Shown here one piece after another: positions 26,406 to 35,742 of a stretch of DNA of 64,000 nt. How positions within the stretch are numbered: the stretch's first letter is position 1; the number at the start of each line of letters is the position of its first letter. The DNA is from Alloprevotella sp. Lung230. GTDB taxonomy: Bacteria > Bacteroidota > Bacteroidia > Bacteroidales > Bacteroidaceae. The DNA is taken from the NCBI RefSeq assembly GCF_014385435.1, contig NZ_JACSUD010000010.1, forward strand, positions 1-64,000, written 5' to 3'. The notes beneath the pieces were generated by a model. It was not told the origin of the DNA, made no database searches, and worked only from the letters and a program-made list of their open reading frames with translations. Made by a program: the position numbers and the translations under genes.

Positions 26406-26428
26406 AATAATACATTACTGCGCTCTTT

Positions 26429-26863
26429 ATGAAACGCTTTTTCTTTGTGCTGATGGCTGCTCTCTTGGGGGGCGCTGTGAGCCTCGGGACGCTGGCTGTC
26501 GTGACGGCGTGCAGCAGCGAGGGGGACTCTCCTACGCCTGTGCCTGACGACGGCCTGAACTGGGTGAAAGCACCTGCGGGCTGCTACGAAGTGGAAATCA
26601 AGTACGAATGCGACTGTCGCGACGAGGTGCAGGCGGTTGTTACGGCAGTTCCCACCGGTCTGCCTGCAACGGAACAGCCCGCGCTGGGACGATGGATTTA
26701 TTTCCGGAAGACACAGTTGGGCGTGGAGCGTCTGCCCATCGGTTCGAGGACGAAGCTGCGCCTGTTGCGCTATCGTGCGGTGAAGAACTACCACGCCACA
26801 GACCTCGCCCATGAGGATGAAGAAGAATTTGTGTGCGAAGCCGCCCAATGCGACCGCTCCTGA
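26429..26863 (+). CDS. Putative lipoprotein of unknown function
   Basis: 144 residues. Hydrophobic leader followed by a lipobox-like VVTAC (Cys about residue 28) and a Ser/Pro/Thr linker (SSEGDSPTPVPDDG), so probably a surface or periplasmic lipoprotein. The mature part contains Cys residues in YECDCRDEV and VCEAAQC that could form disulfides. No family recognised. It is 16 nt upstream of ruvB but a functional link is unlikely. Confidence 0.6.
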   Translation: MKRFFFVLMAALLGGAVSLGTLAVVTACSSEGDSPTPVPDDGLNWVKAPAGCYEVEIKYECDCRDEVQAVVTAVPTGLPATEQPALGRWIYFRKTQLGVERLPIGSRTKLRLLRYRAVKNYHATDLAHEDEEEFVCEAAQCDRS

Positions 26864-26879
26864 AATCTGATGAACAACG

Positions 26880-27935
26880 ATGACAAAGATGAACGAAGAT
26901 ACTTTTGACATCCGCTCCGAACAGCGCACGCCGCCCGCCACCGAACGTGAATTTGAAAACGCCCTACGCCCCCTGTCGTTTGATGACTTTACGGGGCAGA
27001 CGAAGGTGGTGGACAACCTCCGCGTCTTTGTCGAAGCGGCCAAACAGCGCGGTGAACCTCTCGACCACACCCTCCTTCACGGCCCTCCCGGCTTGGGAAA
27101 GACGACCCTCTCCAATATCATTGCCAACGAACTCGGAGTGGGCTTCAAGCTCACCTCCGGTCCGGTGCTCGACAAGCCCGGCGATTTGGCGGGATTGCTC
27201 ACTTCGCTCGAAGCGAACGATGTGCTTTTCATCGACGAAATTCACCGCCTTTCCCCCGTTGTGGAGGAATATCTCTACTCGGCGATGGAGGACTACCGCA
27301 TCGATATCATGATCGACAAAGGGCCGGCGGCTCGCTCCATCCAAATCGATCTCAACCCCTTCACCTTGGTGGGCGCCACCACGCGTAGCGGTCTGCTCAC
27401 CGCACCGCTGCGGGCGCGCTTCGGCATCAACCTCCACCTGGAATACTACGACGCGCAAACGTTGCGCGAAATCGTGTTGCGCTCTGCCCACCTTTTGGCG
27501 GTGGGTATCGACCCGAAGGCTGCGGCCGAGATTGCCGGCCGCAGCCGTGGCACACCACGTATTGCTAACGCCCTGTTGCGCCGCGTGCGCGACTTTGCGC
27601 AAGTCAAAGGCAACGGAGCGATCGATCTGGAGATTGCCCGTTATGCCCTCGAAGCGCTCAATATCGACCGCTATGGGTTGGACGAGATTGACAACAAAAT
27701 CCTTACCACCATCATCGATAAGTTTAAGGGCGGACCGGTGGGCGTGACCACCATTGCCACCGCCATTGGCGAAGATGCCGGTACGGTGGAGGAGGTGTAC
27801 GAGCCTTTCCTTATCAAAGAAGGCTTCATCCGTCGCACTCCGCGTGGACGTGAGGTGACGGAACTGGCCTACCAGCATCTCGGCCGCACCCCTTTGCGGG
27901 AGATGACTTCGGCCGATGAACCGCTGCTTTTCTAA
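26880..27935 (+). CDS. ruvB: Holliday junction branch migration helicase RuvB
   Basis: About 350 residues. AAA+ motor with Walker [10 protein letters not shown], Walker [10 protein letters not shown], sensor 1 VGATTRSG and the C-terminal winged helix ([20 protein letters not shown]). Drives RuvA-bound Holliday junction migration before RuvC cleavage. ATGs at 26880 and 26889 (MNEDTFDIR) are both plausible. RuvA and RuvC are not in this window. Confidence 0.96.
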   Translation: MTKMNEDTFDIRSEQRTPPATEREFENALRPLSFDDFTGQTKVVDNLRVFVEAAKQRGEPLDHTLLHGPPGLGKTTLSNIIANELGVGFKLTSGPVLDKPGDLAGLLTSLEANDVLFIDEIHRLSPVVEEYLYSAMEDYRIDIMIDKGPAARSIQIDLNPFTLVGATTRSGLLTAPLRARFGINLHLEYYDAQTLREIVLRSAHLLAVGIDPKAAAEIAGRSRGTPRIANALLRRVRDFAQVKGNGAIDLEIARYALEALNIDRYGLDEIDNKILTTIIDKFKGGPVGVTTIATAIGEDAGTVEEVYEPFLIKEGFIRRTPRGREVTELAYQHLGRTPLREMTSADEPLLF

Positions 27936-27971
27936 ATCACCACACTTTAATCCTTTCAGCTCCTCTTGCTG

Positions 27972-28181
27972 ATGAGTTCCTACTTTCTTTTTCCCCTCTT
28001 TCTCATCGGACTGCTGATGAAAATATACGACCGTGTCCGTTTTGAACGCCGCCGTAAGGGGGTGAAAACATCGGCGTATGTCAAACTGTACAGGGAGAAC
28101 AATAATCTCTACCTCCTCCTGTTTCTAATTCTCGCGCTGAGGGCAGGAGGACAGGCTTGGGAGCAATTTTTCGGTCAATAA
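27972..28181 (+). CDS. Small membrane protein, unknown function
   Basis: 69 residues from the ATG at 27972. Two hydrophobic segments (FLFPLFLIGLLMKI and LYLLLFLILALRAG) flank a strongly basic loop (RVRFERRRKGVKT), predicting a two-helix hairpin in the inner membrane. It lies between ruvB and ybeY on the same strand with 12-36 nt gaps, which supports it being a real gene. Family not recognised. Confidence 0.6.
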   Translation: MSSYFLFPLFLIGLLMKIYDRVRFERRRKGVKTSAYVKLYRENNNLYLLLFLILALRAGGQAWEQFFGQ

Positions 28182-28193
28182 TCTTCCCACACA

Positions 28194-28613
28194 ATGATTA
28201 CTTACAACAGTCTTTCCATCGCCCTGCCCAACATCGACCAAACTACCGTCACCGAGTGGATTGGACGCGTGGCAGAGAGTCATCAGCGGGTGGTGGGCGA
28301 CATCAATTACGTGTTCTGCAACGACGAGGAAATCCTCGACGTCAACCGCCGCTACTTGCAGCACGACTACTATACCGATATCATCACCTTCGACTACGGA
28401 CGAGGCAATGTCCTCTCGGGCGATCTCTACATCTCGCTCGACACCGTACGCTCCAATGCTGAACTGTTTGGAAAACCCTATGACGAGGAACTGCATCGTG
28501 TGCTCGTGCATGGTGTGCTCCACCTCGTGGGCATCAACGACAAAGGACCCGGCGAGCGCGAACTGATGGAAGCGGCGGAAGATGCTGCCTTGGCTTTGCG
28601 GACGGTAGAGTAA
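28194..28613 (+). CDS. ybeY: Endoribonuclease YbeY (rRNA maturation factor)
   Basis: 139 residues. Metal site in HGVLHLVGINDKGPGE: the first two His of the HxxxH...H motif are present, but the third position carries Asp (INDKG). That substitution is common, as I recall, in Bacteroidota YbeY, so activity is likely kept. Other family features are YVFCNDEEILDVNRRYLQHD and TDIITFDYG. Acts in 16S rRNA 3'-end maturation and ribosome quality control. Confidence 0.92.
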   Translation: MITYNSLSIALPNIDQTTVTEWIGRVAESHQRVVGDINYVFCNDEEILDVNRRYLQHDYYTDIITFDYGRGNVLSGDLYISLDTVRSNAELFGKPYDEELHRVLVHGVLHLVGINDKGPGERELMEAAEDAALALRTVE

Positions 28614-28646
28614 AGGCGTAGGATAACTTAAAAAAGAGATAAAACC

Positions 28647-28678
28647 TTTGGTGCTTTGCCTTGCGCTCCGTAATTTTG
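28647..28678 (+). promoter_or_regulatory. Promoter of topA
   Basis: TTTG (28647-28650), 20 nt, TAATTTTG (28671-28678). Predicted start leaves only about 10-12 nt of leader before the ATG at 28697. Confidence 0.75.
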
Positions 28679-28696
28679 CACCCAAATCAGAGAACT

Positions 28697-31045
28697 ATGC
28701 AGAAGAACTTAGTCATCGTGGAGAGCCCTGCCAAGGCCAAGACCATCGAGCGCTTTTTGGGCGACGATTTCAAGGTGATGTCCAGTTTTGGGCACATCCG
28801 CGACTTGAAGAAGAAAAACTTTGGAATCGACCTCGAGACGTTCCAGCCCGAATATGAAATTCCGACCGACAAGGCACGTGTGGTGAGCGAACTCCGCACC
28901 CAAGCCAAGAAGGCCAACACCATCTGGCTCGCCTCCGATGAAGACCGCGAGGGAGAAGCCATCTCGTGGCACCTGGCCGAAGTGCTCCAGCTCGATCCCG
29001 CCACGGCGCGCCGCATCGTGTTTCACGAAATCACCAAGCCTGCCATCCTCGAAGCCATCGCCCATCCTCGCACCATCGATCTCAATTTGGTCGATGCCCA
29101 GCAGGCACGCCGCGTGCTTGACCGCTTGGTGGGTTTCCGTCTATCGCCCGTGTTGTGGCGCAAGGTGCGTCCCAACCTCTCGGCCGGCCGTGTGCAGAGC
29201 GTGACGGTGCGCCTCATTGTGGAGCGCGAGCGCGAAATCGAAGCCTTCAAAAGTGAAAGTTCCTATCGCGTCGCGGGGCAGTTTGCCGTGCCCGATGACA
29301 ACGGTCAAACCGCTACCCTCAAAGCCGAACTCAACCATCGCTTCGCCACCGCCGATGAGGCCGAATCCTTCTTGCAACACTGCCGCGAGGCCGCTTTCAC
29401 CATCAGTGCCATCAGCACCAAGCCCACCAAGCGCACCCCCGCGCCCCCCTTTACCACCTCAACGCTCCAGCAGGAAGCCGCCCGCAAGTTCGGCTTCTCC
29501 GTTTCGGCCACCATGCGTGTGGCGCAGAGTCTCTACGAGTCAGGGCTCATCACCTACATGCGTACCGACTCGATGAACCTCTCCAAACTCTGCCTCGACA
29601 CCGCGGCCCCCGTCATCGCCGAGCTCATGGGCGGCGACAACTACCACAAACGCCGCAACTACCACACCCACGCCAAGGGAGCGCAGGAAGCCCACGAGGC
29701 CATTCGGCCCACCGACATGTTCCGCACCACCATTGAGGGTACGCCCCAGGAGTGCCGCCTCTACGACCTCATCTGGAAGCGCACCATCGCCAGCCAGATG
29801 GCCGATGCACAGTTGGAGAAAACCACCGCCACCCTCGCCGTCAGCGGCAGCGACTACCATTTTGTGGCCACCGGCGAAGTGGTGAAGTTCGACGGTTTCT
29901 TGCGCGTCTATCGGGAGAGCTACGAAGACACCGGCGACACCGAGAGCGACGAAGGCCGTCTTCTGCCGCCCATGCACAAAGGGCAGGAACTGGCGCGCGA
30001 GGAAATCGTGGCGCAAGAGCGCTTTTCGCAAGCCCCCGCTCGCTACAGCGAAGCCTCCTTGGTGCACAAGCTCGAAGAGCTCGGCATCGGTCGCCCCTCC
30101 ACCTACGCCCCCACCATCTCCACCATCCAGCAGCGCGAATATGTGCGCCGTGGTGAGAGCGAAGGCACACCCCGCCCCTACACCCTCCTCACCCTCAAAG
30201 CCGACCGCCTCACCAGCGAGACACGCACCGAAAACTACGGCAGCAACCGCGGCAAGATAGTGCCCACCGACACCGGCATCGTGGTGAACGACTTTCTCCT
30301 GCAAAACTTCCCCGAAATCATGGACTACCACTTCACTGCCAATGTGGAGCAGGATTTCGACCATGTGGCCGAGGGCGAAAAGAATTGGATCGACCTCATC
30401 CGCAACTTCTACGCTGAGTTCGACCCTCGCGTGGAGCAAGTGATGAACGAACACACCGAAACCCGCGTGGGCGAACGCCTCCTCGGCGACGACCCCAAGA
30501 CCGGCAAGCCCGTGAGTGTCAAAATCGGCCGTTTCGGCCCGATGGTGCAGCTCGGTGCCGTCGATGACGAAGGCGAAAAGCCCCGCTTTGCCAAACTGCC
30601 GAAGGAACTCAGCATGAGCACCCTTACCCTCGAAGAGGCCCTCGACCTCTTCAAACTTCCCCGCATCGTTGGTGAGTTTGAAGGCACAGTTGTCAAAATC
30701 GGTGCCGGTCGCTTCGGTCCCTATGTGCAGCACGCCGGCAAATACGTGTCCATCCCCAAGGACGAAGACCCACTGGAGATTACTCTGGAGCGCGCCACAG
30801 CCCTCATCCTCGAAAAGCGCGAGGCCGAGGCCAAGACCCACTTGCGCTCCTTTGCCGAAGCCCCCGAACTCGAAGTGCGCTCCGGCCGTTTCGGTCCTTA
30901 CATCAGTTATCAAGGCAAGAACTACAAAATCCCCAAGGCAAAAGCCGAAACCGCGGCCGACCTCACCCTCGAAGAGTGCCGCGCCATCATCGAAGCCGAA
31001 GCCAAAAAGCCCACAACCACGCGCCGACGGGCGGCCAAGAAGTAA
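28697..31045 (+). CDS. topA: DNA topoisomerase I
   Basis: 782 residues. Toprim domain at the N-terminus (VIVESPAKAKTIERFLG, then SDEDREGEAISWHL with the acidic metal triad) and the active-site Tyr in LITYMRTDSMN. The C-terminus carries three topoisomerase-C repeats recognisable by GRFGPMVQLG, GRFGPYVQHAGKY and GRFGPYISYQGKNY in place of the four-Cys zinc fingers of E. coli TopA. The start is the ATG at 28697 (MQKNLVIVE), not the upstream 28661. Relaxes negative supercoils. aroK starts 3 nt after the stop. Confidence 0.95.
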   Translation: MQKNLVIVESPAKAKTIERFLGDDFKVMSSFGHIRDLKKKNFGIDLETFQPEYEIPTDKARVVSELRTQAKKANTIWLASDEDREGEAISWHLAEVLQLDPATARRIVFHEITKPAILEAIAHPRTIDLNLVDAQQARRVLDRLVGFRLSPVLWRKVRPNLSAGRVQSVTVRLIVEREREIEAFKSESSYRVAGQFAVPDDNGQTATLKAELNHRFATADEAESFLQHCREAAFTISAISTKPTKRTPAPPFTTSTLQQEAARKFGFSVSATMRVAQSLYESGLITYMRTDSMNLSKLCLDTAAPVIAELMGGDNYHKRRNYHTHAKGAQEAHEAIRPTDMFRTTIEGTPQECRLYDLIWKRTIASQMADAQLEKTTATLAVSGSDYHFVATGEVVKFDGFLRVYRESYEDTGDTESDEGRLLPPMHKGQELAREEIVAQERFSQAPARYSEASLVHKLEELGIGRPSTYAPTISTIQQREYVRRGESEGTPRPYTLLTLKADRLTSETRTENYGSNRGKIVPTDTGIVVNDFLLQNFPEIMDYHFTANVEQDFDHVAEGEKNWIDLIRNFYAEFDPRVEQVMNEHTETRVGERLLGDDPKTGKPVSVKIGRFGPMVQLGAVDDEGEKPRFAKLPKELSMSTLTLEEALDLFKLPRIVGEFEGTVVKIGAGRFGPYVQHAGKYVSIPKDEDPLEITLERATALILEKREAEAKTHLRSFAEAPELEVRSGRFGPYISYQGKNYKIPKAKAETAADLTLEECRAIIEAEAKKPTTTRRRAAKK

Positions 31046-31048
31046 TTT

Positions 31049-31570
31049 ATGAAGTGTATCGTTCTGATTGGATATATGTGCGTGGGCAAGACCACCATCG
31101 GCCGTGCCCTCGCCAAGCACTTGGGATGCACCTTCTACGACTTGGACTGGTACATCGAGGAGCGTTTCCGCAAGCGCGTTCCTCAAATCTTTGCCGAAGA
31201 GGGCGAGGCTCGCTTCCGCGACTTGGAGCGACGCATGCTCCACGAAGTGGCCGAGTTCGAGAACATCGTCTTGGCTTGTGGCGGCGGCACGCCCTGCTTC
31301 TTCGACAATATGGACTACATGAACAGCGTGGCCCACACCTTCTACCTCCAAGCCTCGCCCCACACCATCTGCGAACACTTGAAAATCAGCAAAGGCGAAC
31401 GCCCCTTGCTCAAAGGCAAAACGCCGGAAGAATTAGACCTTTTCGTGCGAGAGCAACTGGCCGAACGCACGCCCCACTATCAGAAGGCACACCACACCAT
31501 CAACGTCGACATCCTCGACTCCTACGAGAAGGTCGACGACGTCGTGCAGCTCATCCTACCCCATCTCTGA
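31049..31570 (+). CDS. aroK: Shikimate kinase
   Basis: 173 residues. Walker A GYMCVGKTT, substrate-binding YDLDWYIEE and the central CGGGTPCF loop define shikimate kinase, which phosphorylates shikimate in aromatic amino-acid synthesis. Lid residues are seen in KGERPLLKG. Three nucleotides from topA and 33 from speA, so co-transcription is likely. Confidence 0.93.
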   Translation: MKCIVLIGYMCVGKTTIGRALAKHLGCTFYDLDWYIEERFRKRVPQIFAEEGEARFRDLERRMLHEVAEFENIVLACGGGTPCFFDNMDYMNSVAHTFYLQASPHTICEHLKISKGERPLLKGKTPEELDLFVREQLAERTPHYQKAHHTINVDILDSYEKVDDVVQLILPHL

Positions 31571-31603
31571 TCCACCCCCTTTCATCCCCACCATCCCCGC
31601 ACA

Positions 31604-33496
31604 ATGAGAAAATGGCGAATTGAAGACTCCGAGGAGCTTTACAACATCAAAGGTTGGGGCGTCAACTATTTCGGCATCAACGAAAAAGGACACGCCTACG
31701 TCCGTCCACGCAAGGACAACACCCAAGTAGACCTCTACGAAGTGGTGCGCGAGCTGGCAGAGCGCGATGTCGCTGCGCCTGTCCTGCTGCGCTTCCCCGA
31801 CATCCTCGACAACCGCATTGAGAAAACCGCGGCCTGCTTTGAGCGTGCCGAGAAGGAATACGAATACCAAGGCGAGCACTTCATCATCTATCCCATCAAG
31901 GTCAATCAGATGCGCCCTGTGGTGGAGGAAATCATCTCCCACGGCAAGAAGTACAACCTCGGTCTCGAATGCGGCTCGAAGCCCGAACTCCACGCGGTCT
32001 TGGCCACCAACATGGACACCGAATCGCTCATCATCTGCAACGGCCATAAGGACCAAAACTTCATCGAACTCGCCCTCTTGGCGCAGAAGATGGGCAAACG
32101 CGTCTTTCTCGTCATCGAGAAGCTCCCCGAACTGGACATCATTGCCCGTACGGCCGAAAAGATGGGCGTGCGCCCCAATTTGGGCATCCGCATCAAGCTC
32201 GCTTCCCGCTCCACAGGCAAATGGGAATCGTCCGGCGGCGATGCTTCTAAGTTTGGACTCAACAGTGCCGAACTCCTCGAAGCTCTCAACCGCCTCGAAA
32301 CGATGGGTCTGCGCGACTGCGTGAAACTCATCCACTTCCACATCGGCAGCCAAATCCCCAAAATCCGCCTCATCTCGAGCGCCCTCCGCGAGATGGCGCA
32401 ATACTATGTTCAGCTCCGCAAGATGGGTTTCGACATCGAGTTTGTCGACTGCGGCGGCGGTCTCGGTGTCGACTACGACGGCACGCGCTCGTCCAACTCC
32501 GAAAGTTCCGTCAACTACTCCGTGCAGGAGTATGTCAACGACATCGTCTACACCCTCGTTGAGGCGGCCAATAAGAACGAAATTCCGCACCCCAACATCA
32601 TCACTGAGGGCGGACGCTCCCTCACCGCCCACCACTCCGTGCTGGTGCTCGAAGTGCTCGAAACCTCCGATGTGCCCCATATGCGTGAGGATTTCCATCC
32701 CTCCGAAGACGACCACAAACTCGTGCACGACCTCACCGACATTTGGGACAAACTCTCCACACGCTCCATGCTGGAGGACTGGCACGATGCCGAGGACATC
32801 CGCGAGGAGGCGCTCGACCTCTTCCGCCACGGACTGCTCGACCTCCGCACCCGTGCTCAAATCGAAAGCCTCTATTGGAGCATCTGTGCCGAAGTGGCCG
32901 AACTGGTGCATCACCTCAAGCACGCCCCCGACGAACTGCGCAAGCTCGACAAGATGATGTCGGAGAAATACTTCTGCAATTTCTCCCTCTTCCAGTCGCT
33001 ACCCGACAGTTGGGCGCTCGACCAGCTGTTTCCGGTCATGCCTCTTCAGCGCCTTGACGATCGTCCCACGCGCAGCGCCACCATTCAGGACATCTCGTGC
33101 GACTCGGATGGCAAAATCTCCACCTACGTCAATCACAACCAGCAGACGGCCTACGTGCCGCTCCACACCTTCCGCCACGGTGAGAAGTATTACATCGGTG
33201 TCTTCCTCGTGGGCGCTTACCAAGAGATTTTGGGCAATATGCACAACCTCTTCGGCGACACCAACGCCGTGCACATCTCTGTGTCGCCCGACGGCTACAC
33301 CATCGACAAGACCATCGACGGCGAAACGGTGGCCGATGTGCTGGAATACGTCCAGTATGACCCCAAGCGCTTGGTGCGCCGCCTGGAAAGTTGGGTGTCG
33401 AAAGCCATCGCCGAAGGCAAAATCACCATTGAGGAAGGCAAGGAGTTCATCTCCACCTATCGCGCCGGTCTCTATGGCTACACTTATCTCGAATAA
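31604..33496 (+). CDS. speA: Biosynthetic arginine decarboxylase
   Basis: 630 residues, usual length. The PLP-binding lysine is in IIYPIKVNQM. Family signatures are CGSKPELHAVLA, HFHIGSQIP, VDCGGGLGVDYDG and ITEGGRSLTAHHS. Converts arginine to agmatine for spermidine synthesis in the cytoplasm. Downstream polyamine genes are not adjacent. Ends at a strong terminator (33520). Confidence 0.95.
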   Translation: MRKWRIEDSEELYNIKGWGVNYFGINEKGHAYVRPRKDNTQVDLYEVVRELAERDVAAPVLLRFPDILDNRIEKTAACFERAEKEYEYQGEHFIIYPIKVNQMRPVVEEIISHGKKYNLGLECGSKPELHAVLATNMDTESLIICNGHKDQNFIELALLAQKMGKRVFLVIEKLPELDIIARTAEKMGVRPNLGIRIKLASRSTGKWESSGGDASKFGLNSAELLEALNRLETMGLRDCVKLIHFHIGSQIPKIRLISSALREMAQYYVQLRKMGFDIEFVDCGGGLGVDYDGTRSSNSESSVNYSVQEYVNDIVYTLVEAANKNEIPHPNIITEGGRSLTAHHSVLVLEVLETSDVPHMREDFHPSEDDHKLVHDLTDIWDKLSTRSMLEDWHDAEDIREEALDLFRHGLLDLRTRAQIESLYWSICAEVAELVHHLKHAPDELRKLDKMMSEKYFCNFSLFQSLPDSWALDQLFPVMPLQRLDDRPTRSATIQDISCDSDGKISTYVNHNQQTAYVPLHTFRHGEKYYIGVFLVGAYQEILGNMHNLFGDTNAVHISVSPDGYTIDKTIDGETVADVLEYVQYDPKRLVRRLESWVSKAIAEGKITIEEGKEFISTYRAGLYGYTYLE

Positions 33497-33519
33497 ATCT
33501 CCCTTAAAATTTTTCTGCC

Positions 33520-33556
33520 GGGCTGAACTTCTTGTCAAGAGGTTCAGCCCTTTTTT
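33520..33556 (+). terminator. Terminator after speA
   Basis: GGGCTGAAC, 13-nt loop, GTTCAGCCC, TTTTTT: perfect 9-bp stem. Confidence 0.92.
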
Positions 33557-33563
33557 GTTCCCC

Positions 33564-33634
33564 CTGTTTGTATATAGATATCTCACCCTCCAAATCAGCC
33601 GGTGAGGCCCGACTTTAACTCAATTTTAACACTT
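33564..33634 (-). repeat. Third conserved block of the composite repeat, locus C (inverted)
   Basis: Minus strand reads GAAGTGTTAAAATTGAGTTA and later GGTGAGATATCTATATACAA, matching 21885-21956 and 59528-59600. Confidence 0.65.
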
Positions 33635-33666
33635 CGTGCGGTGAGGGTGGAGAAGAGGGTATTTAG

Positions 33667-33744
33667 CTCAGAGGTAGTTTCACACAGCTGGGAGGTAGTT
33701 GATTTTAGCTCTGAGGTAGTTGTTTCGGGGAGGGTGGGAGGTAG
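33667..33744 (+). repeat. 21-bp-period GAGGTAG array, locus C
   Basis: CTCAGAGGTAG, CTGGGAGGTAG and CTCTGAGGTAG start at 33667, 33688 and 33709 (21-nt steps). A fourth GAGGTAG follows at 33738, 25 nt on. Confidence 0.75.
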
Positions 33745-33808
33745 AAATAGGGTCGGAGTTTTATAGTTTCTGGGCGATGTGGGAGGGATAGGATTTCCCC
33801 TTCGTCCT

Positions 33809-34032
33809 CTCGCGCGCATCACACTACAACATATCCTCGTTTTTTGCCTTCACTGCCTTCACCTTCCCCGATTTTGCTCGGCATTTGGGAGGGCGGAGTG
33901 AAAGCAGGTGAGGGCAGATCCATCAAAAAACCTTCACCTGCAAGATGAAGACAATCAGCGCTTTATCTTGTGGGTGAAGGAGTGAAAGCAAAAAACACGC
34001 ACTATTGTAGGGGACGCGCACGCGCGCGTGAG
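33809..34032. repeat. Inverted-repeat core element, locus C
   Basis: Starts CTCGCGCGCATCACACTACA and ends GGGGACGCGCACGCGCGCG; inner arms TTTTTTGCCTTCACTGCCTT and GTGAAGGAGTGAAAGCAAAA. 224 bp, no gene. The 27 nt to the ridA stop hold nothing else. Confidence 0.78.
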
Positions 34033-34059
34033 GAGGATAGGGCGGAGGAAAGAGGGCGG

Positions 34060-34437
34060 TTAGCGAGCAGCGATGCACTCGATTTCGACGAGGGCGCCCT
34101 TGGGCAGTGTCTTCACCGCCACAGCCGAACGAGCCGGGAAGGGGGCTTTGAAGAAAGAGGCATACACCTCGTTCATGGCCGCGAAGTCGGCCATGTCGGC
34201 GAGGAAAACGGTGGTCTTCACCACATTGTCGAGCGTCAGTCCGGCTTCTGCCAAAATGTGCTGCATGTTGGTGAGCGACTGGGTGGTCAATTCGCGAATG
34301 CCGCCTTGGGCAAATTCGCCCGTAGCGGGATCGACAGGAAGTTGGCCACTGATGAAAAGCATGCCGCCGGCTTCGATGGCTTGCGAGTAGGGACCGATGG
34401 CAGCAGGTGCCTTTTCGGTAGAGATGGGAGTTTTCAT
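34060..34437 (-). CDS. ridA: RidA family reactive imine deaminase
   Basis: 125 residues. Opening MKTPISTEKAPAAIGPYSQA, the conserved FISGQLPVDPATG and the C-terminal PARSAVAVKTLPKGALVEIE contain the family substrate arginine (PARSAV) and glutamate (VEIE). Hydrolyses enamines/imines from PLP enzymes. The start at 34437 is chosen; the frame stays open to 34776 only because it overlaps the upstream gene. It is 26 nt downstream of the SpmAB-like gene. Confidence 0.93.
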   Translation of the reverse strand: MKTPISTEKAPAAIGPYSQAIEAGGMLFISGQLPVDPATGEFAQGGIRELTTQSLTNMQHILAEAGLTLDNVVKTTVFLADMADFAAMNEVYASFFKAPFPARSAVAVKTLPKGALVEIECIAAR

Positions 34438-34463
34438 AACGATGTATTGAAAAAGTAGATGAT

Positions 34464-35696
34464 TTATCCGAAGAACAAATAGCAGATGCCGATGGCTGAA
34501 ATCACGCCGGCCAAGTCGGCCAGCAGCCCTGCCGCCACGGCATGGCGCGTGTAGCGAATGCCCACGCTGCCGAAATAGACGGCGAGGATGTAGAACGTGG
34601 TGTCGGTAGACCCCTGGAAGATGCAGGAGAGTCGTCCCACGAAGGAGTCGGCGCCGTAGGTGGTCATGGCATCGACCATCAGACCGCGTGCACCCGATCC
34701 GGAGAGCGGTTTCATCAGTGCCGTGGGCAGCGCACCCACCCATTGGGCATCGTAGCCGGTGCGCGCCACCAGCCAAGTTGTGCCGTCAATCAGAGCGTCC
34801 ATCGCTCCACTGGCGCGAAACACCCCGATGGCTACGAGAATGGCCACGAGATAGGGAATGATGCGCACCGCCGTTTCAAAACCGGTTTTTGCACCTTCGA
34901 TGAAGGCCTCGTAGACATTGATTTTCTTCCGAAGTCCGGCGAGAATGAAAGCAATGATGATAGTGAACAAGAGCACATTGGCCGAGGTGATACCTACGCG
35001 GTTCATCATCACGCTGTCGAGCGAGGCAAATCCCCAAATGATGCCCGCTACTGCAAGCGAAACACCGCCCAATCCGAGGAGGAGGGTGCGGTTGAGGAGG
35101 TTGATGCGCTGAAACAAGGCGGTAACGATGATTCCGGCGAGCGTAGAGAAGAAAGTGGCCAGTAGGATGGGAATGAACACATCGGTGGGGTTGGCGGCTC
35201 CCTGCTGGGCGCGGTAGACCATAATCGAAACGGGAATGATGGTGAGTCCGCTCGTGTTGAGCACGAGAAACATGATCATAGCGTTGCTGGCCGTGTCTTT
35301 CCTCGGGTTGAGTGCCTGCAAGCCTTCCATGGCTTTGAGCCCGAGCGGCGTGGCGGCATTGTCCAGCCCAAGCATATTGGCCGCGATGTTCATAAAGATG
35401 TTTCCCACCACAGGATGTCCCTCGGGGATGTCGGGAAAGAGCCGCCGGAACACGGGCGAGAGCCACCGCGCCAGCACATGGACCACACCGCCCTTTTCTC
35501 CGATTTTCATGATGCCCATCCAAAGAGAGAGCACTCCCGTCAGTCCCAAGGAGATTTCAAAGGCCGTCTTGGCGGTGTCGAACGTGGAACTCATGATGGC
35601 AGGGAACACCTCGAAATCGCCGAAGACGATGAGGCGCACCACCGCAATGACGAACGCAATGACGAAAAAGGCTATCCAGATGTAGTTGAGTACCAT
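34464..35696 (-). CDS. Nucleoside-recognition (Gate) membrane protein, SpmA-SpmB fusion type
   Basis: 410 residues, about ten hydrophobic segments. Two Gate/nucleoside-recognition domains in tandem: the first (about 40-200) contains GLDNAATPLGLKAMEGLQ, the second (about 260-405) contains IIPYLVAILVAIGVFRASGAM and GADSFVGRLSCIFQGSTDTT. These correspond to spore maturation proteins SpmA and SpmB of Firmicutes, fused. In a non-sporulating Bacteroidota the role is unknown; an inner membrane transporter is plausible. Same strand as recQ and ridA. Confidence 0.85.
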   Translation of the reverse strand: MVLNYIWIAFFVIAFVIAVVRLIVFGDFEVFPAIMSSTFDTAKTAFEISLGLTGVLSLWMGIMKIGEKGGVVHVLARWLSPVFRRLFPDIPEGHPVVGNIFMNIAANMLGLDNAATPLGLKAMEGLQALNPRKDTASNAMIMFLVLNTSGLTIIPVSIMVYRAQQGAANPTDVFIPILLATFFSTLAGIIVTALFQRINLLNRTLLLGLGGVSLAVAGIIWGFASLDSVMMNRVGITSANVLLFTIIIAFILAGLRKKINVYEAFIEGAKTGFETAVRIIPYLVAILVAIGVFRASGAMDALIDGTTWLVARTGYDAQWVGALPTALMKPLSGSGARGLMVDAMTTYGADSFVGRLSCIFQGSTDTTFYILAVYFGSVGIRYTRHAVAAGLLADLAGVISAIGICYLFFG

Positions 35697-35742
35697 AGGG
35701 TGACGGGAAGGGAGTAGAATGTAAGAAACTTAGGTTTGCTCA

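Noticed and set aside
29540..31378. 612-codon frame opposite topA and aroK
   Set aside because: Shadow of conserved genes on the other strand.
34438..34776. N-terminal extension of RidA
   Set aside because: Overlaps the end of the SpmAB-like gene in another frame; RidA homologs begin at the ATG at 34437.
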